The notes under the pieces: generated by a model | Told to the model about the DNA's origin: nothing | The model's database searches: none | The model's input: the letters and a program-made list of their open reading frames with translations, nothing else | DNA from: Umezawaea sp049997955 | Lineage (GTDB): Bacteria > Actinomycetota > Actinomycetes > Mycobacteriales > Pseudonocardiaceae | Length of the DNA: 64,000 bases | Assembly: GCA_049997955.1 (NCBI GenBank) | Contig: JAEBDY010000001.1 | Location: 496,001 to 560,000, forward strand | Reading direction: 5' to 3' | Shown here: positions 17,786 to 26,541 of the stretch, in pieces | Layout: the number at the start of each line of letters is the position of its first letter | Position numbering within the stretch: position 1 is the first letter of the stretch | Program-made: the position numbers and the translations under genes

Positions 17786-19365
17786 CCACTCCTGCCGAGA
17801 GGCGACCGGTTCGCCGGGCCCTGATCGGGGTGTCCGACAAGTCGGGGCTGCTCGAACTGGCCACCGGCCTGCACGCGGCCGGAGTCGAGATCGTTTCGAC
17901 CGGCGGCACCGCGAAGGCGTTGGCGGACGCGGGCATCCCCGTGGTGCCGGTCGAGCAGGTGACCGGGTTCCCGGAGAGCCTGGACGGCCGGGTCAAGACG
18001 CTGCACCCCGGCGTGCACGCGGGTCTGCTCGCGGACACGCGGCGACCGGAGCACCTGGCGCAGCTGGACGAGCTGGACATCAAGGCGTTCGACCTGCTCG
18101 TGGTGAACCTGTACCCGTTCGCCCGGACCGTCGCGTCCGGCGCGTCGGTCGACGAGTGCGTCGAGCAGATCGACATCGGCGGCCCCGCGATGGTCCGCGC
18201 GTCGGCGAAGAACCACGCCAGCGTCGCCGTCGTGGTCGACCCGACCCGCTACGAGTGGGTGCTGGAGCAGGTCGCCGCGGGCGGGTTCACCCTCGCGGAC
18301 CGGCAGCTGCTGGCGCTGAACGCCTTCCGCCACACCGCTTCCTACGACGTCGCCGTCGCCTCGTGGATGGGCGCCGCGCTCACCTCGGACGACGAGGGCA
18401 CCGGCTTCCCCGGTTGGGTCGGCGCGACCTGGGACCGCTCGAACGTGCTGCGCTACGGCGAGAACCCGCACCAGAAGGCCGCGCTGTACACGCAGGGCGA
18501 CGGCCGCACCGGGCTCGCGTCCGCGCAGCAGTTGCACGGCAAGGAGATGTCGTACAACAACTACCTCGACGGCGACGCCGCGTGGCGCGCCGCCTGGGAC
18601 CACGAGCTGCCGTGCGTCGCGATCATCAAGCACGCCAACCCGTGCGGCATCGCGGTGTCCGCGCTGGAGGGGGCCTCGGCCATCGCCGAAGCCCACCGCA
18701 AGGCGCACGCGTGCGACCCGACGAGCGCGTTCGGCGGGATCATCGCGGCGAACCGCGAGGTCACCGTGGACATGGCCGAGCAGGTCGCGGAGATCTTCAC
18801 CGAGGTCGTGATCGCCCCGTCGTACGCCGACGGCGCGATCGACGTGCTGTCCCGCAAGAAGAACGTCCGCATCCTGGTCGCCGAGCCGCCCGTGCGGCAG
18901 GGCGTGGAGATGCGCCCGGTGTCCGGCGGCTTGTTGTTGCAGGACAAGGACGTCATCGACGCCGAGGGCGACGACCACGCCAAGTGGACCCTCGCCTGCG
19001 GCACGCCGCTGGACGAGCGGGAGCTGTCCGACCTGGCGTTCGCGTGGCGCTCGTGCCGCGCGGTCAAGTCCAACGCGATCCTGCTGGCCAAGGACGGCGC
19101 CACCGTCGGCGTCGGCATGGGCCAGGTCAACCGGGTCGATTCCGCCAAGCTCGCGGTGACCCGCGCCGGTGACCGCGTCCAGGGCGCGATGGCCGCCTCC
19201 GACGCGTTCTTCCCGTTCCCGGACGGCCTCCAGGTCCTGCTCGACGCGGGCGTCCGCGCCGTCGTGCAGCCCGGCGGTTCCGTCCGCGACCCCGAGGTCA
19301 TCGCCGCCGCCGAGGCCGCGGGCGTCACGATGTACCTCACGGGCACGCGCCACTTCGCCCACTAG
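17782..19365 (+). CDS. purH: Bifunctional AICAR transformylase/IMP cyclohydrolase
   Basis: 527 residues. The N-terminal MGS-type cyclohydrolase domain (LIGVSDKSGLLELA, VKTLHPGVHAG, DLLVVNLYPF, IDIGGPAM) is followed by the AICAR transformylase domain (RYGENPHQKAA, IIKHANPCGIAV, KSNAILLAKDG, DAFFPFPDGL, the last near the C-terminus). It performs the last two steps to IMP. GTG start within the purN stop codon overlap. A perfect stem-loop terminator follows. Confidence 0.97.
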   Translation: MTTPAERRPVRRALIGVSDKSGLLELATGLHAAGVEIVSTGGTAKALADAGIPVVPVEQVTGFPESLDGRVKTLHPGVHAGLLADTRRPEHLAQLDELDIKAFDLLVVNLYPFARTVASGASVDECVEQIDIGGPAMVRASAKNHASVAVVVDPTRYEWVLEQVAAGGFTLADRQLLALNAFRHTASYDVAVASWMGAALTSDDEGTGFPGWVGATWDRSNVLRYGENPHQKAALYTQGDGRTGLASAQQLHGKEMSYNNYLDGDAAWRAAWDHELPCVAIIKHANPCGIAVSALEGASAIAEAHRKAHACDPTSAFGGIIAANREVTVDMAEQVAEIFTEVVIAPSYADGAIDVLSRKKNVRILVAEPPVRQGVEMRPVSGGLLLQDKDVIDAEGDDHAKWTLACGTPLDERELSDLAFAWRSCRAVKSNAILLAKDGATVGVGMGQVNRVDSAKLAVTRAGDRVQGAMAASDAFFPFPDGLQVLLDAGVRAVVQPGGSVRDPEVIAAAEAAGVTMYLTGTRHFAH

Positions 19366-19373
19366 GTCCCACC

Positions 19374-19418
19374 CGCGTCAGGGCCGCCACTCCCCGGAGT
19401 GGCGGCCCTGACGCGTTT
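19374..19418 (+). terminator. Long perfect-stem terminator of purNH
   Basis: Two exactly complementary 20-nt arms (19374-19393 and 19396-19415, beginning CGCGTCAGGG and ending CCCTGACGCG) are separated by two bases, followed by TTT. Confidence 0.85.
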
Positions 19419-19439
19419 CACCCGAACGGTCCCCGGGCA

Positions 19440-19468
19440 TTGACACCGGGCAGGCCGAACCCGATAAG
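19440..19468 (+). promoter_or_regulatory. Sigma70-type promoter of the mutasome operon
   Basis: TTGACA (19440-19445), 17-nt spacer, GATAAG (19463-19468). The LexA site begins 15 nt downstream, near or just after the expected start of transcription. Confidence 0.65.
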
Positions 19469-19482
19469 ATCGACCACGTCGT

Positions 19483-19498
19483 TCGAACACATGTTCGA
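19483..19498. promoter_or_regulatory. LexA (SOS) box
   Basis: TCGAACACATGTTCGA is a perfect inverted repeat (TCGAACA-CA-TGTTCGA) matching the actinobacterial SOS box CGAAC-N4-GTTCG. It lies between the promoter and imuA', so LexA would block the operon until DNA damage. Confidence 0.9.
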
Positions 19499-19570
19499 TA
19501 GACAGCAAGCCGCCGACTTCCCACGGCGGTCCGTGTTCAGGGGTGCTCACGGACGGTGGGAGGAGGCTGG

Positions 19571-20257
19571 GTGTCCAGGTCGGCAACGGCGATGTCGGTC
19601 GCGCTCGGGGTAGACGCGACCGGCGGGCTGACCACACCAGCCACCGAGATCACGGGGCGGGTCCTGCCGGTTCGCGGGGAACTCGCGGACCTGCTCCCGT
19701 GGGGCGGCTTGCGGCGCGGCAGCACGGTGTCGGTACGCGGATCGACATCGTTGCTGCTCGCCCTGCTCGCCACGGCAACGGCCGAGGGCTGCTGGGCGGC
19801 CGTGGTCGGCCTCCCGAACCTCGGCGTGCTCGCCGCGGCGGAGTTGGGTGTGGCCGTGCACCGCCTGGCGCTGGTTCCCAGGCCTGGCAGCGATCCGGCG
19901 GTGGTCGAACGCACGGTCGCCGCCCTGCTCGACGGCATCGACCTCGTGTCGGTGGCCGTGCCCGTCACACCGCACACGGCTCGCAGGCTGTCCGCCCGAG
20001 CCCGCCAGCGCAAGGCGGTGCTGGTCCCGTTCGGCACGTGGCCGGGGGCGGACGTGGACCTGAGCATCGGCGAGGGCCGGTGGAGCGGGCTCGGCGTCGG
20101 CCACGGGGTGCTGGCCGAACGCGAGGTGGTGGTGCACGCGGGCGGCCGCGGCGCGGCGTCGCGACCGAAGCGCACCGACCTGCTGCTCCCCGCGCCCGGC
20201 GGCGGCATCGGCCCGAAACGTCCTGCGGTCCGGCCGGTTGCGGCGGTGGCCGGGTGA
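19571..20257 (+). CDS. imuA': ImuA' mutasome accessory protein (RecA-like fold)
   Basis: 228 residues from GTG 19571, set by AGGAGG 4 nt upstream. The sequence resembles ImuA/SulA-type RecA-like proteins: GELADLLPWGGLRRGSTVSV at the P-loop position but without a GxxxxGKT, then GCWAAVVGLP, RLALVPRPGSDPAVV and a basic C-terminus (RGAASRPKRTDL). In mycobacteria ImuA' works with ImuB and DnaE2 in error-prone lesion bypass. First gene after the LexA box. An unusually long repeat-rich gap separates it from imuB. Confidence 0.8.
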   Translation: MSRSATAMSVALGVDATGGLTTPATEITGRVLPVRGELADLLPWGGLRRGSTVSVRGSTSLLLALLATATAEGCWAAVVGLPNLGVLAAAELGVAVHRLALVPRPGSDPAVVERTVAALLDGIDLVSVAVPVTPHTARRLSARARQRKAVLVPFGTWPGADVDLSIGEGRWSGLGVGHGVLAEREVVVHAGGRGAASRPKRTDLLLPAPGGGIGPKRPAVRPVAAVAG

Positions 20258-20662
20258 ACTTCCGTTGCGACGGCCGGGTTTCCCGGTCGCGGTTGGCCGT
20301 GTCGCGGTTCCGGTTTGGAGCCACGTGTGGTGCAGCGGGTTGCGGCAGTTGGGTTTCGCGGCTGCGGCTGGCCGTGTCCTGGGTTCGACCCGGTGCTGTC
20401 GGTGCCGGGCGGGTGAGGGGTCGGGGTTCGCGGCGAGGGCCGGTCATGTCGCGGTTTTCGCCTGGTTCCACCCGCGGTGCGGTGCGGTGGGTTGTGGTGA
20501 TGGCCGGGCGAACATCGCGGTGTCGCGGCTGCGGCTGTTGGTGTCGCGGTTCCGGCGTGGGTCTGTCTGTGATGCGGCCGGTCGTGGTGGTGGCCGGGTG
20601 AAGGGCTGCGGGGCGCGGTTCGGAGTGGTGGTCGGTGGAGTTGGCCCGTTCCGGCTTGCGGT
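20258..20662. repeat. Degenerate tandem repeats between imuA' and imuB
   Basis: About 400 bp in which GGCCGGGTGA/GGCGAAC and TCGCGGCTGCGGCT, GTGTCGCGGTTCCGG-like segments recur in diverged form. Open frames exist on both strands but translate to repetitive Arg/Gly/Val or Pro/Arg/Thr sequence, so no gene is called. It should be transcribed as part of the operon. Confidence 0.55.
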
Positions 20663-20680
20663 GTGGGCGGTGGCCGGGTG

Positions 20681-21058
20681 ATGGGTGTTGCTTCGCGAGC
20701 GCGGCTGTTCGTGCTGCCCGGTGGTGGCCGGACCCCGTGGGTGGAAGCGGGGGTCGGTTCGGTGCTGCCGGTCGTCGGCTGCTCGGTTCGGCTCACCGGG
20801 GCGGAGAGCGCGCCTCGGTCCGGTCCCGCTGTCCGGTCCGCGGGGATGCGGTGGGTTTCCGAGCGGCAGTCCGACGTGCTCGACGCGGAGGAGTTCGCCG
20901 CGCTGTCCGGGGCGGGCCGCCGCACGGCCCGTCTGGTGGCCGGGCGGCGTGGTGACCGGCTGGCGGTGGTGCTGCCGCGAGGCCGCGCTGCGCGGGTGCG
21001 GCGTTTCCGGATCGTCCACCTGTGGCGGAAGGCCTGGTGGCCGCTGTGCGGACGTTGA
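20681..21058 (+). CDS. Possible small protein upstream of and overlapping imuB
   Basis: 125 residues from ATG 20681. The second half (WVSERQSDVLDAEEFAALSG, GRRTARLVAGRRGDRLAVVL) has codon use like real genes, with G or C at most third positions, and ends inside the imuB start region. No family recognised and no good ribosome site. It may be a diverged remnant linked to the repeat block, or a genuine extra mutasome gene. Confidence 0.3.
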   Translation: MGVASRARLFVLPGGGRTPWVEAGVGSVLPVVGCSVRLTGAESAPRSGPAVRSAGMRWVSERQSDVLDAEEFAALSGAGRRTARLVAGRRGDRLAVVLPRGRAARVRRFRIVHLWRKAWWPLCGR

Positions 21059-22602
21059 CGGTGTGGTGCCAGGACTGGCCGGTGGTGGCCGCCTCGGCAG
21101 CGGCCGCGTCACCGGCGCAGGTGCCCGCCGCGGTGGTGCTGGGCAACGAGGTCGTCCACTGCTCGGCGACGGCCCGCGCCGAGGGGGTGCGGAGGGGGCA
21201 GCGCAAACGTGCCGCTCAGGCGCGGTGTCCGGGAGTGGTGCTGTTCGAGGACGACCCGGAGCGGGACGCGCGGGTGTTCGAGCCGGTCGCCGCCGCCGTG
21301 GAGCACCTGGCTCCGGGCATCGAGGTGGTGCGGCCGGGGCTGGTGGCGGTGCCCGCGCAGGGGCCCGTCCGCTACTTCGGGGGTGCGGAGGAAGCCGCGG
21401 AGAAGCTGATCGACCACGTCGCGGAGACCACGGGGGTGGAGGTGCAGGTGGGGATCGCCGACGGCCTGTTCGCGGCCACGCTCGCGGCGCACCGAGGGCT
21501 GATCGTGCCCGCTGGGCAAGTCGACGAGTTCCTCGCGCCGCTGGGGATCGCGGAACTGGACCAGCCGTCCGAACGCCGCAAGGGCCGGACTGAACTCGTG
21601 GACCTGTTGCGGCGACTGGGTTTGCGGACGCTCGGGGCGTTCGCGAACGTCCCGGAACGGGATGTGGCGTCGCGGTTCGGCGGGGAGGCGGTCTACGCGC
21701 ACCGGTTGGCGCGCGGGCTGGAGGAACGGGCGCACGACCGGCGCACACCGCCGCCGGAGCTGTCCGTGACGCAGAACCCGGACCCGCCGGTGGACCGGGT
21801 GGACGCGGCGGCGTTCTTGGCGAAGGGGCTGGCCGAGCGGTTGCACGTCGGGCTGGTGGCCAAGGGGCTGGCGTGCACGCGGCTGGGGATCCGGGCGACG
21901 ACCGAGAACGGCGAGGAGCTGAGCCGGGTGTGGCGGTGCGCGGAACCGCTGACACCGCAGGGGATCGCGGATCGGGTGCGGTGGCAGCTCGACGGGTGGC
22001 TGACGACCACCCGGCTCACGTCCGGCATCACCGTGCTGCGGCTCGACCCCGAGGAGGTGGTGGGCGCGGCGGCCCTGCAACTGGGGCTGCTGGACCAGAG
22101 CCAGGGCGACGTGGCGGACCGGGCGGCGCGGGCGCTGGTGCACGTCCAGGGGCTGCTGGGGCCGGGAGCAGTGGTGACACCGGTGCTGGGTGGTGGGCGC
22201 GGGCCCGCGGACCGGGTGCGGTTCGTGCCGTGGGGCGACGAGCGCGTGCCCGCCGCGGATCCGGACCAGCCGTGGCCCGCCCGGTTGCCCGCGCCTTCGC
22301 CCGCGACGGTGCCGGTCGAGCCGGTGCCGGTCGCGCTGGTGGACGAGGCGGGCGTGGACGTCGGGGTGACCGGCCGGTACGAGCTGACCGCGCCACCGCA
22401 CCGGGTGCTGCTCGGCAGCAGGTCCCAGGCGGTGCGGGGCTGGGCCGGGCCGTGGCCGGTCGACGAGCGGTGGTGGGACGCCGAGGCGGCTCACCGCGCG
22501 GCGCGCCTCCAGGTGCTGACCGCGGGGGAGAACGGGACGGAACAAGCGTTCCTGCTGGTGCGCGCGGGCGGCCGGTGGGCAGTGGAAGGGGTGTACGACT
22601 GA
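21037..22602 (+). CDS. imuB: ImuB, catalytically inactive Y-family polymerase homologue
   Basis: 521 residues from GTG 21037 (GGAAGG 4 nt upstream; GTG 21022 is also possible). Y-family layout: WCQDWPVVAA replaces the DxD metal motif, SATARAEGVRRG corresponds to the finger region, YFGG...VGIADGLFAA replaces the second catalytic acidic pair, then LRRLGLRTLGAFANVP (helix-hairpin-helix) and a little-finger-like domain. Loss of the acidic residues is typical of ImuB, which acts as an adaptor. LQLGLLD near residue 345 is a candidate beta-clamp motif. The stop overlaps the next ATG (TGATG). Confidence 0.9.
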   Translation: MAAVRTLTVWCQDWPVVAASAAAASPAQVPAAVVLGNEVVHCSATARAEGVRRGQRKRAAQARCPGVVLFEDDPERDARVFEPVAAAVEHLAPGIEVVRPGLVAVPAQGPVRYFGGAEEAAEKLIDHVAETTGVEVQVGIADGLFAATLAAHRGLIVPAGQVDEFLAPLGIAELDQPSERRKGRTELVDLLRRLGLRTLGAFANVPERDVASRFGGEAVYAHRLARGLEERAHDRRTPPPELSVTQNPDPPVDRVDAAAFLAKGLAERLHVGLVAKGLACTRLGIRATTENGEELSRVWRCAEPLTPQGIADRVRWQLDGWLTTTRLTSGITVLRLDPEEVVGAAALQLGLLDQSQGDVADRAARALVHVQGLLGPGAVVTPVLGGGRGPADRVRFVPWGDERVPAADPDQPWPARLPAPSPATVPVEPVPVALVDEAGVDVGVTGRYELTAPPHRVLLGSRSQAVRGWAGPWPVDERWWDAEAAHRAARLQVLTAGENGTEQAFLLVRAGGRWAVEGVYD

Positions 22603-22766
22603 TGACCGACGACTACCAGGGGATCGTGGACTGGCTGCGGGAGATGGGGGAGATCGACCAGGCCGGGGAGCAGCGGGAAGCCCCCGCGTACCTGGCGTGG
22701 TTCGGCTGGACGCCGCCGCCGATGCTGATCCCGCTGCCGAGGCGGGCCCCCGACGAGCTGTTCTGA
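22602..22766 (+). CDS. 54-residue protein coupled between imuB and dnaE2
   Basis: ATG 22602 overlaps the imuB stop and the TGA at 22764-22766 overlaps the dnaE2 ATG at 22766, so all three are translationally coupled. The sequence starts MTDDYQGIVDWLREMGEIDQ and has a Pro/aromatic middle (YLAWFGWTPPPMLIPLP) and a C-terminus RRAPDELF. The coupling on both sides and normal codon use argue that it is real. No known family recognised. The terminal DELF loosely resembles the end of beta-clamp-binding peptides; that is speculation. Confidence 0.65.
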   Translation: MTDDYQGIVDWLREMGEIDQAGEQREAPAYLAWFGWTPPPMLIPLPRRAPDELF

Positions 22767-25700
22767 TGGGGTGGAACAACCCGCCGGTGCGCTGGACCGA
22801 CCTGGAACGCGCGCTGTCCGGCAAGCCGTACCAGGGCGACGGTGGTGACAGCCCGGCCTGGACGCACCACCGCGAGCGGTACGAGGCGTCCCCTGAACAG
22901 GGGCTGCGGGTCGACGAGCTGGGCGTGACGCAGACCCGCACGCCCTACGTCGAGCTGCACGCCCACTCCAACTTCAGCTTCCTGGACGGCGCGAGCCACC
23001 CGGAGGAGCTGGTGGAGGCGGCGCAGCAGCTCGGGCTGGACGCCGTCGCGCTGACCGACCACGACGGCATGTACGGCGTGGTGCGGTTCGCCGAGGCGGC
23101 CAGGGAGCTGGGCGTGCGCACGGTGTTCGGCTCGGAGCTGAGCGTCGGCCTTTCCCAGCCGCAGAACGGGGTTCCGGACCCGGAGGGCGAGCACCTGCTG
23201 CTGCTCGCCCTCCGCGAGACCGGCTACTACGAGCTGTGCCGCACGATCACCAACGGCCAGCTCGCCGAAGGCGCGGAGAAGGGGCGGCCGGTCTACGACC
23301 TGGAGCAGGTGGTGGCCGACACCCGCGAGAACTGCGTCGTGCTCACGGGCTGCCGCAAGGGCGCGGTGCGCCGCGCGCTGGACCGCGAAGGGCCTGAGGC
23401 GGCGTTCGCGCAGTTGCGGCGGCTGGTCGACCTGTACAGCGCGGAACGCGTGTTCGTGGAGCTGACCGACCACGGTTTTCCCGGTGACAGCACCAGGAAC
23501 GACCTCCTCGCGGGCATGGCGGCCGACCTCGGCCTGCCCACGGTCGCCACGAACGCCGTGCACTACGCGACGCAGTCACGGGCCCGGCTGGCCGCGGCGA
23601 TGGCCGCCGTGCGGGCGCGGCGCAGCCTGGACGAGATGGCCGGGTGGCTGCCGCCCGCCGCGGCGGCGTGCATGCGGTCCGGCGAGGAGATGGCCCGCCG
23701 GTTCGCCCGCTACCCCGGCGCCGTGCACCGGGCCGCCGTGCTGGGCCTGCGGTGCGCGTTCGACCTCAGGCTGGTGGCGCCCAAGCTGCCGCCGTTCGAC
23801 ACCCCGTCCGGCAAGACGGAGATCGAGCACCTGCGCGACCTCACCCGCGAGGGCGCGGCCAGGCGGTACTTCTCCGTCGGCGAGAACCCCAAGGCGTTCC
23901 AGCAGGTCGAGCACGAGCTGCGGATCATCGAGGACCTCGGCTTCCCCGGCTACTTCCTCGTCGTGCACGACATCGTCAGCTTCTGCCGCGAGAACGGGAT
24001 CCTCTGCCAGGGCAGGGGTTCCGCGGCGAACTCCGCGGTGTGCTTCGCGCTCGGCATCACGAACGTCGACGCGGTGCGCTTCGAGCTGCTGTTCGAGCGC
24101 TTCCTCGCCCCGGCCCGCGACGGGCCGCCGGACATCGACCTGGACATCGAGTCGGACCGGCGCGAGGAGGTGATCCAGCACGTCTACGAGAAGTACGGCC
24201 GCAGGCACGCGGCGCAGGTCGCGAACGTGATCAGCTACCGCGCCAGGTCCGCGATCCGCGACATGGCGCGGGCGCTCGGCTACTCGCCGGGCCAGCAGGA
24301 CGCGTGGAGCAGGGAGATCGACCGCTGGGGTCCGCTGCGCGACACCGTGGCGGACAGCGGGATCCCGTTGCCCGTGGTGGAACTGGCGGCGCAGCTGGAG
24401 AACTTCCCGCGCCACCTCGGCATCCACTCCGGCGGCATGGTCATCTGCGACCGCCCGGTCAGCGAGGTGTGCCCGGTCGAGCCCGCCAGGATGGCGAACC
24501 GCACGGTCCTCCAGTGGGACAAGGACGACTGCGCGTCGATCAACCTGGTCAAGTTCGACCTGCTGGGTCTGGGCATGCTGTCCGCGCTGCACTACGCGAT
24601 CGACCTGGTGGGGGAGCACCACGGCGTCGAGGTCGACATGGGCCGCATCGACCTGGAGGACGGCGAGGTCTACGACATGCTCTGCCGCGCGGACTCGGTC
24701 GGCGTCTTCCAGGTCGAGAGCCGCGCCCAGATGGCGACGCTCCCGCGGCTCAAGCCCCGCAAGTTCTACGACCTCGTCGTGGAGGTCGCGCTCATCCGCC
24801 CCGGCCCGATCCAGGGCGGCTCCGTGCACCCGTACATCAGGCGCCGCAACGGGAAGGAGAAGTGGCAGCACGACCACCCGCGGCTGGAGAAGGCGCTGGA
24901 CCGCACCTACGGCGTGCCGCTGTTCCAGGAGCAGCTGATGCAGATCGCCGTGGACGTCGCGGACTTCAGCCCGGCCGAGGCGGACGAGCTGCGCCGGGCC
25001 ATGGGCGCCAAGCGGTCCACGTACCGGATGGAACGGCTGCGCGACCGCTTCTACGCGGGCTGCGCCAAGCACGGCATCGAGGAGGAGTTGGCGGGCCGGA
25101 TCTACGCGAAGCTGTTGGCGTTCGCCAACTTCGGCTTCCCGGAGAGCCACGCGCTGAGCTTCGCGCACCTGGTGTTCGTCAGCGCCTGGTTCAAGCTCTA
25201 CTACCCGGCCGCGTTCTGCGCGGCGCTCCTCCGCGCCCAGCCGATGGGCTTCTACTCGCCGCAGTCGCTGGTCGCCGACGCCCGCAGGCACGGCGTCCGG
25301 GTGTTCGGCCCGGACGTCAACGCCAGCCTCCCGCACGCCAACCTCGAACGGCACGACGGGGCGCAGGCAGTCCGCATCGGCTTGGCGTCCGTGCGCACCA
25401 TCGGCCAGGCGGTGGCCGAGGCACTGGTCGCGGAGCGCGACCTCAACGGCCCGTTCCGCGACCTGGAGGACGTGGGCGCTCGGCTCCGCCTGACCACTCC
25501 GCAGGTGGAGGCGCTGGCGACCGCGGGCGCGTTCGGCTGCTTCGGCACAACCCGCCGCGAAGCCCTGTGGGCGGCGGGAGCCGTGGCGAAGATGCGCCCG
25601 GACCGCCTACCCGGCACCGTCGTGGGCACGACCGCCCCCGCGTTGCCCGGCATGGACGAGATCGAACTGGCAGTGGCCGACGTCTGGGCAACCGGCCTGT

Positions 25701-26065
25701 CCCCGGACAGCTTCCCGACCCAGTTCGTCCGCGACCGCCTCACCGCACTGGGCGCCCTGCCCACAGCGGGCCTGGCGGACCTCCACCCCGGCACCAGGAT
25801 CCTCATCGGCGGCGCCGTGACCCACCGCCAACGCCCCGCCACGGCGGGCGGCGTCACGTTCCTCAACATCGAGGACGAAACAGGCATGGTCAACGTCGTC
25901 TGCTCCACCGGCCTCTGGGCCAGGTACCGCCGCACAGCCCTGAACAGCCCGGCTCTGCTGGTGCGCGGCACGGTGGAGATCGCCGAGGGCGTGGTCAGCA
26001 TCCTCGCCGACCGCCTGCAACACCTGGACCTGCGCATCCCTTCACGCTCCCGCGACTTCCGCTAG
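22766..26065 (+). CDS. dnaE2: Error-prone DNA polymerase III alpha subunit DnaE2
   Basis: 1099 residues, the DnaE2 size. ATG 22766 is placed by the overlap with the upstream stop. N-terminal PHP domain (YVELHAHSNFSFLDGASHP, ALTDHDGMYGVVRF), then the C-family polymerase core with CQGRGSAANSAVCF, the catalytic PDIDLDIESDRREEV and KFDLLGLGML, FQEQLMQIAVDVA and NFGFPESHA, and a C-terminal OB-fold (RILIGGAVTHRQRP, FLNIEDETGMVNVV). With ImuA' and ImuB it does SOS-induced mutagenic bypass. The last gene of the LexA-controlled operon. Confidence 0.97.
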   Translation: MGWNNPPVRWTDLERALSGKPYQGDGGDSPAWTHHRERYEASPEQGLRVDELGVTQTRTPYVELHAHSNFSFLDGASHPEELVEAAQQLGLDAVALTDHDGMYGVVRFAEAARELGVRTVFGSELSVGLSQPQNGVPDPEGEHLLLLALRETGYYELCRTITNGQLAEGAEKGRPVYDLEQVVADTRENCVVLTGCRKGAVRRALDREGPEAAFAQLRRLVDLYSAERVFVELTDHGFPGDSTRNDLLAGMAADLGLPTVATNAVHYATQSRARLAAAMAAVRARRSLDEMAGWLPPAAAACMRSGEEMARRFARYPGAVHRAAVLGLRCAFDLRLVAPKLPPFDTPSGKTEIEHLRDLTREGAARRYFSVGENPKAFQQVEHELRIIEDLGFPGYFLVVHDIVSFCRENGILCQGRGSAANSAVCFALGITNVDAVRFELLFERFLAPARDGPPDIDLDIESDRREEVIQHVYEKYGRRHAAQVANVISYRARSAIRDMARALGYSPGQQDAWSREIDRWGPLRDTVADSGIPLPVVELAAQLENFPRHLGIHSGGMVICDRPVSEVCPVEPARMANRTVLQWDKDDCASINLVKFDLLGLGMLSALHYAIDLVGEHHGVEVDMGRIDLEDGEVYDMLCRADSVGVFQVESRAQMATLPRLKPRKFYDLVVEVALIRPGPIQGGSVHPYIRRRNGKEKWQHDHPRLEKALDRTYGVPLFQEQLMQIAVDVADFSPAEADELRRAMGAKRSTYRMERLRDRFYAGCAKHGIEEELAGRIYAKLLAFANFGFPESHALSFAHLVFVSAWFKLYYPAAFCAALLRAQPMGFYSPQSLVADARRHGVRVFGPDVNASLPHANLERHDGAQAVRIGLASVRTIGQAVAEALVAERDLNGPFRDLEDVGARLRLTTPQVEALATAGAFGCFGTTRREALWAAGAVAKMRPDRLPGTVVGTTAPALPGMDEIELAVADVWATGLSPDSFPTQFVRDRLTALGALPTAGLADLHPGTRILIGGAVTHRQRPATAGGVTFLNIEDETGMVNVVCSTGLWARYRRTALNSPALLVRGTVEIAEGVVSILADRLQHLDLRIPSRSRDFR

Positions 26066-26139
26066 CCGGGAGATTGTCCAAGCGGAAACACGCCACCGAC
26101 CCCACCACCACTAGCGGACACACGGACCCGGCCCCGCCT

Positions 26140-26260
26140 CAATCAAGCGGAAGCACGGCCCGGACCCACCAGACAAGCTGACGCACGCAAGCGATCCCGC
26201 CACCGGCAAGCGGACGCACGCACCCGACCCCGCCACAGCAAAGCGGAAGCACGCACCCAA
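26140..26260. repeat. Degenerate tandem repeats, AAGCGGAAGCACG type
   Basis: About four diverged units built on CAAGCGGAAGCACG plus a CCCGACCC-type spacer (period near 30-35 bp) lie just left of hairpin copy 3. The same unit recurs at 52050-52200 and once before copy 2 (about 8850). Confidence 0.7.
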
Positions 26261-26287
26261 CCCGACGCACTCCCCCTCCGCCGCCCC

Positions 26288-26376
26288 GATCCGAAGCGTC
26301 CTCAGCATTTTTCTTCGTTTGTCAAGGCATCTTTCCCGCCTTGACAAATCAAGGAAAATGGTGGAGACAATTGCGC
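26288..26376 (+). repeat. 89-bp hairpin element, copy 3 (subtype II)
   Basis: Same 89-bp length, GATCC start, inner stem, loop ATCTTTCCC and ATTGCGC end as copies 1 and 2, but the outer arms are A+T-rich (CATTTTTCTTCG opposite CAAGGAAAATG). They pair over 18 positions with two mismatches and two wobbles. Identical in its hairpin to copy 4. It lies between the convergent dnaE2 and ABC genes. Confidence 0.9.
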
Positions 26377-26541
26377 GAGCGGGGTGGCGTCGGCGGAACC
26401 ACCGCGACCTCTACGCGCGGGTCCGATGGACCGCGGGGGATGGCTCCCAGCGACCGCACGCAGCCGACTGCGACTTCCAGCGGCGGAGAAGCCGATGGCG
26501 GCCCCCGATCACCCCAGCACTGGCCCAGCCGCCGTCGTGCT

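Noticed and set aside
19374..19418. Long perfect palindrome considered as a mobile-element end
   Set aside because: Its position directly after purH, two-base loop and trailing T run are explained by a terminator; no second copy was seen.
20238..20681. 147-codon frame between imuA' and imuB
   Set aside because: The translation is repetitive Arg/Gly/Val/Cys and spans degenerate repeats, with no ribosome site or family.
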